Assembly (NCBI GenBank): GCA_014138645.1
Contig: JACJIB010000008.1
Location: 124,001-188,000, forward strand
From: Methylorubrum thiocyanatum
GTDB lineage: Bacteria; Pseudomonadota; Alphaproteobacteria; Rhizobiales; Beijerinckiaceae
Direction: 5' to 3'
DNA: 64,000 bases
The notes under the pieces are model-generated. The model had not been told where the DNA came from, searched no databases, and saw only the letters and a list, made by a program, of their open reading frames with translations. Every line of letters begins with the position of its first letter. The stretch's first letter is position 1. The translations under genes were made by a program, and so were the position numbers. Positions 39,913-48,581 of the stretch are shown here, one piece after another.

Positions 39913-41091
39913 ATGCCCCCCGCGACACCGCCCGACCATCCGACCCGCGATGCCGGATTCGGGGTCTACCTGCACTGGCCGTTCTGCGCCGCGAAGTGCC
40001 CCTATTGCGACTTCAACAGCCATGTCCGCCATGCGGGCGTGGACCAGCCGCGTTTTCTGGAAGCTTTTCGCCGGGAGATCGCCCACGCCGCCGCGCTGGC
40101 GCCGGGGCGCACGGTCACCAGCATCTTTCTGGGCGGCGGCACGCCCTCGCTGATGGCGCCGGAGACGGTGGCGGGCCTGCTCGACGCCGTGGCCGGCGCC
40201 TGGGCGGTCGCGCCGGACGCCGAGGTCACGCTCGAGGCCAACCCCACCAGCGTCGAGGCGACCCGTTTCCGCGGCTACCGGGCAGCCGGGGTGAACCGCG
40301 TCTCGCTCGGCGTCCAGGCGCTCGATGACGGCGACCTCAAGCGGCTCGGGCGGCTGCACAGCGTCGAGGAGGCGTTATCCGCCGTCCGCACCGCGGCGGC
40401 GCATTTCGAGCGCTTCTCCTTCGACCTGATCTACGCCCGGCCGGATCAGACGGCGCAGGCCTGGGCCGCGGAGTTGCGCCGGGCGATCGCCTACGCGGCC
40501 GAGCATCTCTCGCTTTACCAACTGACCATCGAGCCCGGCACGCCGTTCTTCGGCCTCGCCCAAGCCGGCCGCCTTGTGCCGCCGGACGACGACGCCTCCC
40601 GCGCCCTCTACGACGTGACGCAGGAGATCTGCGAGGCGGCGGGGTTGCCGGCCTACGAGATCTCGAACCACGCCCGGCCCGGCGCGCAATCGCGCCACAA
40701 CCTGCTCTATTGGCGATACGGCGAATATGCCGGCATCGGGCCCGGCGCCCATGGCCGCCTCGTCCTGCCGCAGGGCCGCACCGGCACGCTGACCGAGAAG
40801 GCGCCGGAGGGCTGGCTCGCCCGCGTCGAGCGTGAGGGCCACGGCATCACCGGGACGGAAGGCCTGTCGCCCGAGGATCAGGGCGACGAGTTCCTGATGA
40901 TGGGGCTGCGCCTCGCGGAGGGCATCGACCCGGCCCGCTACGCGGCGCTGAAGGGGCGTCCGCTCGACCCCGCACGCCTCGATGCGCTGGTGACGGACCG
41001 CCTCGTCGCCCGGCGCCCCGACGGTCGCATCGCTGCGACCGCGCGCGGGGCGCCGGTGCTCAATGCCGTGGTGGCGGAACTGGCGGGTTGA
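39913..41091 (+). CDS. hemW: Radical SAM heme chaperone HemW
   Basis: 392 residues. It is HemW and not HemN: the iron-sulfur motif is PFCAAKCPYCDFNSH (C-x3-C-x2-C followed by Asp-Phe, no fourth Cys), the N-terminal YTSYP region is absent, and the HemW motif H-N-x-x-Y-W occurs in SRHNLLYWRYGEYAGIGPGA. Other blocks: IFLGGGTPSLM, EANPTSVEATRF and SLGVQALDDGDLKRLGR. HemW binds heme and inserts it into respiratory enzymes rather than acting as coproporphyrinogen oxidase. I chose the ATG at 39913; upstream sequence is the palindromic repeat. Confidence 0.93.
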   Translation: MPPATPPDHPTRDAGFGVYLHWPFCAAKCPYCDFNSHVRHAGVDQPRFLEAFRREIAHAAALAPGRTVTSIFLGGGTPSLMAPETVAGLLDAVAGAWAVAPDAEVTLEANPTSVEATRFRGYRAAGVNRVSLGVQALDDGDLKRLGRLHSVEEALSAVRTAAAHFERFSFDLIYARPDQTAQAWAAELRRAIAYAAEHLSLYQLTIEPGTPFFGLAQAGRLVPPDDDASRALYDVTQEICEAAGLPAYEISNHARPGAQSRHNLLYWRYGEYAGIGPGAHGRLVLPQGRTGTLTEKAPEGWLARVEREGHGITGTEGLSPEDQGDEFLMMGLRLAEGIDPARYAALKGRPLDPARLDALVTDRLVARRPDGRIAATARGAPVLNAVVAELAG

Positions 41092-41144
41092 TCCACGCCC
41101 CAACTCGCGCCTGTTCGTGCTAGGCTACCTCTCGGAGGGTCGTC

Positions 41145-41378
41145 ATGGGCGATATGTTGGATCGGGCCGTGGAAGCCCTGCGGCGGATGCCGGCAAGCGA
41201 CCGGGACAGCTTGGCACAGGCCATCCTCACCGTCGCTCACGGCGCGGCTCCGCTCGACATCGATCCCGAACATCTCCCAGCCGTCCTCGACGGACTCGCC
41301 CAGATCGAACGCGGCGAATACGTCGAAGGTGAACCCGAAGACCTCGTCGCCGCCGCGTTCCGCCGCCGCGTACCGTGA
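41145..41378 (+). CDS. Antitoxin of a ParDE-type toxin-antitoxin pair
   Basis: 77 residues. A good Shine-Dalgarno (GGAGGG) lies 6 bases before the ATG. The N-terminal part is helical (MLDRAVEALRRMPASDRDSL). The C-terminal part is acidic, as in antitoxins that wrap their toxin (PAVLDGLAQIERGEYVEGEP, ending EDLVAAAFRRR). The I-x-x-G-x-Y-V/x-E-G pattern is common in antitoxins paired with ParE/RelE toxins. Its stop overlaps the toxin start (GTGA), ensuring coupled synthesis. It may bind DNA and repress the pair. Confidence 0.75.
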   Translation: MGDMLDRAVEALRRMPASDRDSLAQAILTVAHGAAPLDIDPEHLPAVLDGLAQIERGEYVEGEPEDLVAAAFRRRVP

Positions 41379-41656
41379 AGCTTCGCCTCTCCGCGCGGGC
41401 GAGCGACGATCTGAGCAGCATCGCCGCGTATCTCGCAGCCCGCGATCCACAAGCCGCCTACCATGTTGAGCAGCAGCTCGCGGACGCGCTTCGCAGGCTG
41501 CTCGATCATCCGAAGGCCGGTCGTCCGGTTGGGAGCGGATTACGCCGCCTCGCGGTGCCACGCCTGCCCTACCTGATTTATTACCGCGTCGATGAGGCGG
41601 CGGACGCGGTCGGTGTCGTAACGATCCGCCACACGGCCCGTCGGCCGCTCGGCTGA
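41375..41656 (+). CDS. ParE/RelE-superfamily toxin
   Basis: 93 residues from a GTG at 41375. The family fold is clear: LRLSARASDDLSSIAAYLAA, then DALRRLLDHPKAGRPVGSGL and RRLAVPRLPYLIYYRVDEAA, ending VVTIRHTARRPLG. The R-x-x-x-V-x-x-x-P-Y-x-I-x-Y-R-V block and the final I-R-H-x-x-R are typical of ParE, which poisons DNA gyrase, more than of ribosome-dependent RelE. The target is not proven. The pair sits between hemW and lppC, interrupting a gene order that is usually continuous in relatives. Confidence 0.82.
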   Translation: MKLRLSARASDDLSSIAAYLAARDPQAAYHVEQQLADALRRLLDHPKAGRPVGSGLRRLAVPRLPYLIYYRVDEAADAVGVVTIRHTARRPLG

Positions 41657-41679
41657 CCCTTGCAAGGGGAGCGCCGCTC

Positions 41680-42879
41680 TCAGATCCCCGAAGGCCCGAG
41701 CACCTTCGGCGCCGGGCTCACCACGCTCGCGGCGTTGTTGCGGATCTCGTAGACCGCAAGCGTCCGCTCGCTGACGCCCTCGGGCAGGAAGCGGAAGGTG
41801 CCGTCGAGGCCGGAAAAGCCCGCCGGGTTGGTCAGCGTCGCGTCGGCGAAGCGTTGCGTGCCGTACTGGCGCACCAGCGCCGCCGTGAGCGAGACTGCGT
41901 CGTAGCCGAGCGAGGCGGTGCGGGGCGGCAGCGTGCCGAAGCGGGCCTGATAGCGCTGGGCGAAACTCGAGAAGCCGGCGGTGTCGGGCGCGGCGAAACG
42001 GGCGCCCTGGAAAGCCGGCTGCGCCATCACCCGCGGGTCGTTCCACAGGGCGAGGCCCAGGGGACGCACCCGCGCGGGCGAGAACCCGACCCGCGTCAGG
42101 GCCGGCCCGACGGACACCAGCCCGTCAGGCGTATCGGGCACGAACAGCGCGTCGGCCTGGGCGCCGCTGCCCGCGATGACGCCACGCAGCCGCTCGACGG
42201 CCGGGGCGGGATTGCCGGCGGCGTAGCGTTCGAGGCCGACGAGGCGGGCACCGCGCCGGGCCACGGCCTCGCGGAACTGCGCCTCCACGGCATTGCCGTA
42301 GGTCGTCTCGGGGATCAGCGCGGCAAATGAGCGGCGTCCGTTCGCCGTCGCCTCGTCGACGATCCGGTCGACCTCCGATTGCGGCAGGAAGCTGATGAGG
42401 TAGACGCCGCGGGCGGCCACCGCCGCATCGGTCGAGAAGGCAATGACCGGCTTGCCTGCCCCGCGGGCGACGCCACCGGCCGCCTGAACGTTGGCGGCGA
42501 AGAGCGGCCCGAGCACCACCTCGGCGCCCTCGGCGAAGGCCGCCTGCGCGGCCTCCCGCGCACCCTCGGGCGTGCCGCGGTCGTCCTTCACAAGGATCTG
42601 GAGGTTCGGCTTCTGGAAATCGTCGTAGGCGAGTTCGGCGGCGTTGCGCAGGGCCGCACCGACCGATGCACCGGGCCCGGTCAGCGGCACGATGAGCGCC
42701 AGCTTCACCGAGCCGGCGCCGATGACGTTGCCCGCGCCCGCCGCAGCGTCGGGCTCGGCCGCCGGAACCGTACGGGCCTCGGGCCGCGGACCGTCCGGGC
42801 CGCCGATGCAGCCCGAAAGTCCCATCGCGAGGAGCGCTGCACCCGCCAGCGCCGTCCACCGTCCGCCGCGTCGCGCCAT
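41680..42879 (-). CDS. Penicillin-binding protein activator (LppC/LpoA-like lipoprotein)
   Basis: 399 residues. A lipoprotein signal: ALAGAALLAMGLSGCIGG, with Cys23 the lipid-modified residue. The mature part is a type I periplasmic-binding fold: VKLALIVPLTGPGASVGAAL, LAYDDFQKPNLQILVKDDRG, AEVVLGPLFAANVQ and YLISFLPQSEVDRIVDEATA. It resembles LpoA/LppC, the outer-membrane activator of peptidoglycan synthase, and branched-chain amino acid binding proteins; the position before rsmI-yraN supports the first. I chose the ATG at 42879 because it gives the lipobox. It is divergent from rsmI. Confidence 0.87.
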   Translation of the reverse strand: MARRGGRWTALAGAALLAMGLSGCIGGPDGPRPEARTVPAAEPDAAAGAGNVIGAGSVKLALIVPLTGPGASVGAALRNAAELAYDDFQKPNLQILVKDDRGTPEGAREAAQAAFAEGAEVVLGPLFAANVQAAGGVARGAGKPVIAFSTDAAVAARGVYLISFLPQSEVDRIVDEATANGRRSFAALIPETTYGNAVEAQFREAVARRGARLVGLERYAAGNPAPAVERLRGVIAGSGAQADALFVPDTPDGLVSVGPALTRVGFSPARVRPLGLALWNDPRVMAQPAFQGARFAAPDTAGFSSFAQRYQARFGTLPPRTASLGYDAVSLTAALVRQYGTQRFADATLTNPAGFSGLDGTFRFLPEGVSERTLAVYEIRNNAASVVSPAPKVLGPSGI

Positions 42880-43000
42880 CGCGAGCCCCCTGTCCGCGCG
42901 CAATCCAGGGTGACGATGCGGAGGGCCCTGCAAAAAGTAAATGTGAGGCCCGGCCTTTCCCCGGTCTTCAAAGGCGCGCGGGCGTGGCATTGTCGCGGCG

Positions 43001-43951
43001 ATGACACAGCGACTCGACAAGCACCCCGAGCGGCCGCCCCGCGGCCCGGCCACCTTCACCGCCTTCGGCCTCGCCGCCGAGGCCGAGTCGCTGGCGCCGG
43101 GGCTCTACGTGGTGGCCACCCCGATCGGCAACCTGCGCGACGTCTCGTTCCGCGCGCTGGCGACGCTAGCCGCCGCCGACGCGGTGCTTGCGGAGGACAC
43201 CCGCGTCACCCGGACCCTGCTGATGCATTACGGGATCACGACGCCCCTCGTGTCGTACCACGAGCATTCCAACGAGGCGGTGCGCGAGCGGATGGTAATG
43301 CGGCTGAAGGCCGGCGAGACCCTGGCGCTGGTCTCCGACGCCGGCACGCCGCTGGTGTCGGATCCCGGCTTCAAGCTGGTCCAGGCCGCCATTGCCGCCG
43401 GCATCCCGGTGACACCCATCCCCGGCCCGTCCGCCGTGATGACCGCCATCGTCGCCGCCGGCCTTCCGACCGACCGCTTCTTCTTCGAAGGCTTCCTGCC
43501 GCAGAAATCGGGGGCCCGCCGCAACAGGCTGGAGGCGCTGGCCGGGATCCCCGGCACCCTGGTAGTGTTCGAATCCCCGCACCGGCTCCCCGAGATGCTG
43601 GCGGATGCCGCCGCGACCCTCGGGCCGGAGCGCCCGGCGGCGGTGGCGCGCGAATTGACCAAGCTCTTTGAGACGATCCGCCGCGACAGCCTCGGCGGGT
43701 TGGCCGAGGCCTTCGCCCAGGAGGGGCCGCCCAAAGGCGAGGTCGTGGTGGTGATCGGCGCCGCACCCGAGGACGCGGTCGCACGTGAAGCCGATACTGG
43801 GCTGGATGCGCGGATCGAGGCGGCGCTCGCCCGCCACTCGATCAAGGACGCCGCGGCGCTCGTCGCCGACGAGACCGGCCAGCCCAAGCGCGTCGTCTAC
43901 GCCCGCGCCCTGGCCCTCGCGCGCCGGGCGGACGATGAGACCCCCGCCTGA
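43001..43951 (+). CDS. rsmI: 16S rRNA (cytidine-1402-2'-O)-methyltransferase
   Basis: 316 residues. It is a SPOUT-unrelated tetrapyrrole-methylase fold enzyme that methylates C1402 of 16S rRNA with SAM. Motifs: LYVVATPIGNLRDVSFRALA, VLAEDTRVTRTLLMHYGI, LALVSDAGTPLVSDPGFKLV, PGPSAVMTAIVAAGLPTDRF and FFEGFLPQKSGARRNRLEAL. FESPHRLPEMLADAAATLG and the C-terminal helical domain are as expected. The first 17 bases of yraN overlap its 3' end, so the two are co-expressed. Confidence 0.96.
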   Translation: MTQRLDKHPERPPRGPATFTAFGLAAEAESLAPGLYVVATPIGNLRDVSFRALATLAAADAVLAEDTRVTRTLLMHYGITTPLVSYHEHSNEAVRERMVMRLKAGETLALVSDAGTPLVSDPGFKLVQAAIAAGIPVTPIPGPSAVMTAIVAAGLPTDRFFFEGFLPQKSGARRNRLEALAGIPGTLVVFESPHRLPEMLADAAATLGPERPAAVARELTKLFETIRRDSLGGLAEAFAQEGPPKGEVVVVIGAAPEDAVAREADTGLDARIEAALARHSIKDAAALVADETGQPKRVVYARALALARRADDETPA

Positions 43952-44321
43952 TCCGGAGGCGCGCCGCCGCGCCACCCACGGCCGGGGCCTCTCGGCCGAA
44001 GCGCTGGCACTGCTCGCTCTGATGCTGAAGGGCTACCGCCCGCTCGCCCGGCGCTTCGCGGCCTCGGGCGGGGAGATCGACCTCATCGTGCGGCGCGGGC
44101 GGACGATCGCCTTCGTCGAGGTCAAGGCCCGGGCGACGCTGGAGGCCGCAGCGATCGCCATCGACGGCCGCAAACGCGCGAGGATGTCGCGCGCGGCGCG
44201 GGCGTGGCTCGCGCGGCACCGGTTGCCGGCGGACGCGATCCTGCGGGCGGATGCGGTTTTCGTGGCGCCGCGACGCTGGCCGCTGCACCTGCCGAACGCG
44301 TTCGAGATCGAAGGTGTGTGA
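43935..44321 (+). CDS. yraN: YraN family (UPF0102) nuclease-like protein
   Basis: 128 residues. The signature is ARRFAASGGEIDLIVRRGRT followed by IAFVEVKARA, the restriction-endonuclease-like core with its Asp and E-V-K residues. The C-terminal end DAILRADAVFVAPRRWPLHL is also conserved. Its biochemical activity is not established. It overlaps rsmI by 17 bases, the standard alphaproteobacterial arrangement. In relatives gshB often follows; here a receiver-domain gene lies downstream on the other strand instead. Confidence 0.9.
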   Translation: MRPPPDPEARRRATHGRGLSAEALALLALMLKGYRPLARRFAASGGEIDLIVRRGRTIAFVEVKARATLEAAAIAIDGRKRARMSRAARAWLARHRLPADAILRADAVFVAPRRWPLHLPNAFEIEGV

Positions 44322-44349
44322 GGTGGCGGCCGCAGACGGGCCGGCCCAC

Positions 44350-44739
44350 TCAGCCCTCGGCGCCGGCGATGGCCGCGGCGAGGGTGCGCTTGAGATCGGC
44401 TTGGCTGAACGGCTTCTGCACCACCGGCCGGTCGCGGAACGGCTCGCGGATACCCGCGCCGCCGTAGCCGGTCGAGAACACGATGGGGAGGTTGCGCTCG
44501 GCGATGGCCTCGGCCACCGGATAGATCGGCTCGCCCGCCACGTTCACGTCGAGGATGGCGACCGTGAAGCTCTCGCTGCGCGCCATCTCCAGGGCCGTCG
44601 CGAGCCGGGCCGCCGGCCCGACGATTTCGCAGCCGAAATCGAGCAACATATCCTCGAGGAGCATCGAGATGGCCGCTTCGTCCTCGACGACCAGCACCCG
44701 CGCGCCGGACAGACGATCCTCGTTCGAATCCACACTCAC
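44350..44739 (-). CDS. Single-domain response regulator (receiver only)
   Basis: 129 residues from a GTG at 44739. Receiver motifs are complete: ARVLVVEDEAAISMLLEDML with the acidic pair, phosphorylated Asp in FTVAILDVNVAGEP, the Ser/Thr switch in LPIVFSTGYGG and the Lys in RPVVQKPFSQADL. There is no output domain. Proteins of this kind often act as phosphate sinks or shuttle phosphate with HWE-type sensor kinases; no kinase gene is in the window. It converges with yraN, 28 bases away. Confidence 0.92.
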   Translation of the reverse strand: MSVDSNEDRLSGARVLVVEDEAAISMLLEDMLLDFGCEIVGPAARLATALEMARSESFTVAILDVNVAGEPIYPVAEAIAERNLPIVFSTGYGGAGIREPFRDRPVVQKPFSQADLKRTLAAAIAGAEG

Positions 44740-44974
44740 GCCGGGTCGTCTTCCCTATCGATCCGTTCCCGATCCGGAACGTTGTCTCTGGCGGACCGGT
44801 CACGTCCTGAATGTTCCGGAGGGATTACCTCCGTTACGCTTCGGATGCTGAGGCCCCACCCGGAAAACGCTGCCCGGCACCGCGAGCCGTCGCCCGTAAA
44901 GCGGGGCGTGTCAAGCGCCGGAAAGCCTCGCGCATGCCTTGCGGATCGGCCCGATGTTATTCCTTGAAACATTT

Positions 44975-45943
44975 ATGGCGCGCTGTCGCAGCCGGGCGAC
45001 AGGCCCCGGACGATCAGGACCCCGCGCAACCTTGGGTCGGCGCCAGGTCATGATGGCGGCCGCTGCCGCGCTGGTCACGAATCCCGCTCGTGCCATGCCG
45101 GCCCACCGGATTGTGATCGGCTCGAAGAGCGATACGGAAGGCGCCCTTCTCGGAAACCTGATTTCCTTGGTTTTGGAAGGCCTCGGCCTGTCCGTGGAGC
45201 GCCGCCTCGGCCTCGGCCCCACGCTGATTGTGCGCACGGCGTTGCTTGCCGGAGAGATCGACCTGTACCCGGAATATACCGGCAACGTTGCCTTCTTCTC
45301 GGGCACCGAATCCGATCCTGCCTGGAAGACGGGGGAAAGCGCCTACGCGCTCGCCCTGCGGCTCGACGCCGCGCGGGGCCTCGTCTGGCTCGGGCGGGCG
45401 CCGGCGAACAACACGTGGCTGATCGCAGTGCAGGGCGCGCTCGCCCGTGAGCGGGGCCTCGCCACGATGTTGGATTTCGCGGGCGCGGTGCACGACGATC
45501 GGATCCGGCTCGCCGCCTCGACGGAGTTCGTGGAGAGCCCCGCCGCCTTGCCCTCCTTCGAATCCGCCTACGGCTTCCGCCTGCCGCTCTCGCGCATCGT
45601 CAGCCTGCCGGGGGGCGACACGGCCGTCACCGCCCGCGCCGCGGCGGAAGGGATCAGCGGGATCAATGCCGGCATGGTCTACGGCACGGACGGAGCGCTG
45701 GCCGCTCTCGATCTGACGGTGATGAGCGACCCGAAGGGCGCGCAGATCGTCTACGAGCCGGCGCCGGTGATCCGCGCCGGGACCCTGGAGCGCCATCCGC
45801 AGATTCGCGGCGCCCTCGACCGCGTCTTCGCGCGCCTCGACGCCGACACCCTGCGGCGGCTCAACGCGGCGATCACCGTCGAGGGGCGCACCGCCGCGGC
45901 GGTAGCGGCCGAGTGGCTCGGCACCCAGGCGAACCGCCCGTGA
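44975..45943 (+). CDS. Osmoprotectant (glycine betaine/choline-type) ABC importer, substrate-binding protein
   Basis: 322 residues from the ATG at 44975 (a further ATG at 44954 and a TTG at 44939 are possible). An export signal with a twin arginine (LGRRQVMMAAAAALVTNPAR) precedes the OpuAC-type domain: RIVIGSKSDTEGALLGNLIS, then LSVERRLGLGPTLIVRTALL and GEIDLYPEYTGNVAFF, which is diagnostic of the YehZ/OsmF group. Later, EGISGINAGMVYGTDGALAA and VYEPAPVIRAGTLERHPQIR. It should bind a quaternary amine in the periplasm. It overlaps the first permease by GTGA. Confidence 0.87.
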   Translation: MARCRSRATGPGRSGPRATLGRRQVMMAAAAALVTNPARAMPAHRIVIGSKSDTEGALLGNLISLVLEGLGLSVERRLGLGPTLIVRTALLAGEIDLYPEYTGNVAFFSGTESDPAWKTGESAYALALRLDAARGLVWLGRAPANNTWLIAVQGALARERGLATMLDFAGAVHDDRIRLAASTEFVESPAALPSFESAYGFRLPLSRIVSLPGGDTAVTARAAAEGISGINAGMVYGTDGALAALDLTVMSDPKGAQIVYEPAPVIRAGTLERHPQIRGALDRVFARLDADTLRRLNAAITVEGRTAAAVAAEWLGTQANRP

Positions 45944-47082
45944 CGGCACGCCTGCTTGCCGGCCTCGCCGCCGCGGCTCTGCTGCCGGCCCTGCTCGCCC
46001 TCCTGCCGGTGCTGCATCTGGCCCCGAACCGTCTGGTCACGGGCGCCCCCGTCATGGCCTCGGATGCCCTCGGCGCTTGGCTCTGGCCCGTCGTCGCGCT
46101 CGCCGCCCTCGGACCCGCCCTGCTGGTCGCGGGTCAGGGACGGGCGAGCGCCGCGCTGGCCGGGCTCGCCTGCCTCGCCGCCCTCGCCCTGCTACTCCTC
46201 GGCCTCGGAGCCGGCGCCGCCGATCTCATCGCCGGCAAGCCGCCTGCGACCCGGGCTCGGCTCGCCTCCGGTGCCTGGATCGGCCTGATCATGCTCGCAG
46301 GCGTGGCGGCCCTTACCGCCGGGCGGGCCCGCCTGCCCGGAGCGGGCTTTACCGCGGCGGCCGCCGTCGCGGCGGTGCTGGCGGGATTGTGGTGCAGCGG
46401 CAGCCTCGACGCGCTTTCGCTCGCCGTCGAACTGCGCATCCGGTCGGACAGCCTGGGCACCGCCTTCCGCGACCATCTCGCTCTCACCTTCGGCGCCCTC
46501 GGGCTCGCGGCCTGCGTCACCGGCGGTCTCGCCCTATGGCGGCGCGGGCGGGGCACTGTCGAACTCGTCGTGAGCGGGGTGCAGGTGGTGCCAGCGGTCG
46601 CCCTGCTCGGCGGTCTCGTCGCAGCGATCTCGGCGCTGCTCGCGGCGGCACCGGCGCTGCGCGGCTACGGCATCTCGGCGCTCGGCAGCGGCCCCGCCCT
46701 GCTCGGCATCGCCGCCTACCTGCTGCTGCCGCTCTGGCGCGGCCAAGAGGCGGCGCGCCGCGCGACGGATCCCGACACCCTCGACGCGGGGCGGGCCCTC
46801 GGGCTCACCGCGGGCCAGATCCTGACGACGATCCGCCTGCCGCTCGGCGCGCCCCTCTTCGTCGGCGGGTTGCGCGTCGCCGTGGTCCAGGCGCTCGGCC
46901 TCGCGACCCTGGGCGCGCTGGTCGGGGCGGGCGGGCTCGGCACCCTCGTGTTCGACGGCATGGCGCAGTTCGCACCGGACCTAATCCTGCTCGGTGCTCT
47001 GCCGATCATCGTGCTGGCGCTCGCTGCCGAAGGCACCCTTGGCAGCCTGGAGGCGGCCTTGCGCCGACGGTGGCCGCGATGA
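45940..47082 (+). CDS. Osmoprotectant ABC importer permease 1 (YehY-like)
   Basis: 380 residues from a GTG at 45940, overlapping the previous stop. Many hydrophobic helices: five in an N-terminal extension (LLAGLAAAALLPALLALLPV onwards) and the permease core (FRDHLALTFGALGLAACVTG, then VQVVPAVALLGGLVAAISAL). The EAA-type coupling loop is DTLDAGRALGLTAGQILTTI followed by RLPLGAPLFVGGLRVAVVQA. The extension matches the long YehY-type permease. The next gene overlaps by four bases. Confidence 0.88.
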   Translation: MTARLLAGLAAAALLPALLALLPVLHLAPNRLVTGAPVMASDALGAWLWPVVALAALGPALLVAGQGRASAALAGLACLAALALLLLGLGAGAADLIAGKPPATRARLASGAWIGLIMLAGVAALTAGRARLPGAGFTAAAAVAAVLAGLWCSGSLDALSLAVELRIRSDSLGTAFRDHLALTFGALGLAACVTGGLALWRRGRGTVELVVSGVQVVPAVALLGGLVAAISALLAAAPALRGYGISALGSGPALLGIAAYLLLPLWRGQEAARRATDPDTLDAGRALGLTAGQILTTIRLPLGAPLFVGGLRVAVVQALGLATLGALVGAGGLGTLVFDGMAQFAPDLILLGALPIIVLALAAEGTLGSLEAALRRRWPR

Positions 47083-47795
47083 GGCCGGTCCCGCCGGCCT
47101 TGGGGCCCCTCCTCCTCGGCTCGGCGCTGGCCGCCGCGAGCCATCCGGCCATCGCCGCCCGTCTCGGCGCCGGGGGCGCGCAACGCCCCCTTGCCACCGG
47201 CCGCTTGGCGGCGCTGGCGCTGAACCATCTCGTCCTCGCCGCGACCGGGCTGGCGATCGTCGCGGTGCTCGGCATCGGGCTCGGCCTGATCGCCACGCGG
47301 CCGCGTTTCGCGGCGTTCCGCGCCGGGATCGATTCCCTCGCCGCCCTCGCTCAGGCGGTGCCGCCGGTGGTCGTTGTGGCGCTGGCCCTGCCCGTGCTCG
47401 GCTTCGGCGGGCCGCCGACCCTGCTGGCGCTCGTTGCCTACGGGATCATGCCGACCCTGCGCGGCACGGTCGGCGCGCTCGATGCCGTGACCGTCGAGGC
47501 GCGGGAACGGGCCCAGGCCCTCGGCCTGACACCGGCGCAGATCCTCGCCTCGATCGAACTGCCGCTCGCCGCCGCGGGCCTCGTGGACACGCTGCGCACC
47601 GCCCTGGTGCTCGCGGTCTCCGTGACTGCGGTCGGGGCGCTCGCCGGAGCCTCGACCCTCGGCACACCGATCGTCGCCGGGCTGCAGAACCAGAACATCG
47701 TGGCAATGCTTCAGGGCGCCCTGGCGACCGCCTCGCTCGCCTTCCTCGGGGATGCGGCGCTGCTGGCGCTCGGCGCGCGCCTGCGCAGGGCCTGA
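47079..47795 (+). CDS. Osmoprotectant ABC importer permease 2 (YehW-like)
   Basis: 238 residues, starting at an ATG that overlaps the previous stop (ATGA). Permease core: LNHLVLAATGLAIVAVLGIG, IDSLAALAQAVPPVVVVALA and GFGGPPTLLALVAYGIMPTL. Coupling loop: VEARERAQALGLTPAQILAS followed by IELPLAAAGLVDTLRTALVL. It completes the membrane part of the importer. No ATP-binding subunit gene is found next to it; downstream comes a convergent hydrolase. The ATPase must be encoded elsewhere or shared. Confidence 0.88.
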   Translation: MRPVPPALGPLLLGSALAAASHPAIAARLGAGGAQRPLATGRLAALALNHLVLAATGLAIVAVLGIGLGLIATRPRFAAFRAGIDSLAALAQAVPPVVVVALALPVLGFGGPPTLLALVAYGIMPTLRGTVGALDAVTVEARERAQALGLTPAQILASIELPLAAAGLVDTLRTALVLAVSVTAVGALAGASTLGTPIVAGLQNQNIVAMLQGALATASLAFLGDAALLALGARLRRA

Positions 47796-47832
47796 GCAGC
47801 CCCTGTCCGCAGACCGCCGCCGCTCGATCCAG

Positions 47833-47848
47833 AGGGCGGCGCCGCCCT
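47833..47848. repeat. 16-base perfect palindrome between convergent genes
   Basis: AGGGCGGCGCCGCCCT lies in the 138-base gap between the importer permease and the isochorismatase-like gene, which converge there. It could help end one or both transcripts, but there is no T-run. Confidence 0.3.
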
Positions 47849-47933
47849 GATCGCGTCGGGGCGGCGGCTCTCTGTCATCGTTCGGCCTCACCATCCTTCG
47901 GCGGACCGGCGACTACTTCGTCGAAGTGCGCCC

Positions 47934-48581
47934 TCAGGCGCCGGGCGCCGCGTGCGAGGCGCTGCCCCGGACGGCGGCGTAGCTCGTCATCAGGTTGCGG
48001 TAATCCGGGATGTGGTCGCCGAGCAGCGTCGCCAGTCCTTCGACATCCCGGCGCCAGTCGCGGTGCAGCTCGCACGCCACCGCGAACCAATTGACCAGTT
48101 GCACGCCGGCCGCCGACATCCGGTTCCAGGCGCCGTCACGCACGACGGGATTGAAGGTGCCGGAGGCGTCGGTGACGGCAAACACCTCGTAGCCCTCGGC
48201 GATGGCCGAGAGGGCCACGAAGGCGACGCAGACCTCGGTGACGACGCCGGCGATGATGAGCTGCTTGCGGCCCGTCGCCTTCACGGCGGCGACGAAGTCA
48301 GGGTTGTCCCAGGCGTTGATCTGGCCGGGCCGGGCAATGAAGGGCGCATCCGGAAACTTCGCCTTCAGCTCGGGCATGATCGGGCCGTTGGGGCCGTCCT
48401 CGAAGCTGGTGGTGAGGATCGTCGGAAGCCGGAAGTAGGCGGCGAGGTCGGCGACGGCGAGGACGTTGTTCTTGAACCGGTCGGGGTCGAAGTCGCGCAC
48501 CAGCGACATCAGTCCGGCCTGATGATCGACGAGCAGAACGACGGCTTGGTCGAGGTCGAGGCGATTGTAGGGCTTGCTCAT
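47934..48581 (-). CDS. Isochorismatase-family cysteine hydrolase (YcaC-like)
   Basis: 215 residues from the ATG at 48581 (an in-frame ATG at 48593 is possible). The fold is given by AVVLLVDHQAGLMSLVRDFD with the catalytic Asp, LPTILTTSFEDGPNGPIMPE, RPGQINAWDNPDFVAAVKAT, and the cis-peptide and nucleophile block IIAGVVTEVCVAFVALSAIA with the catalytic Cys. It resembles YcaC and similar hydrolases whose substrate is unknown. A well-formed -10 and an operator-like palindrome lie upstream at 48660-48691, so it may be controlled by a dedicated repressor. Confidence 0.9.
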   Translation of the reverse strand: MSKPYNRLDLDQAVVLLVDHQAGLMSLVRDFDPDRFKNNVLAVADLAAYFRLPTILTTSFEDGPNGPIMPELKAKFPDAPFIARPGQINAWDNPDFVAAVKATGRKQLIIAGVVTEVCVAFVALSAIAEGYEVFAVTDASGTFNPVVRDGAWNRMSAAGVQLVNWFAVACELHRDWRRDVEGLATLLGDHIPDYRNLMTSYAAVRGSASHAAPGA

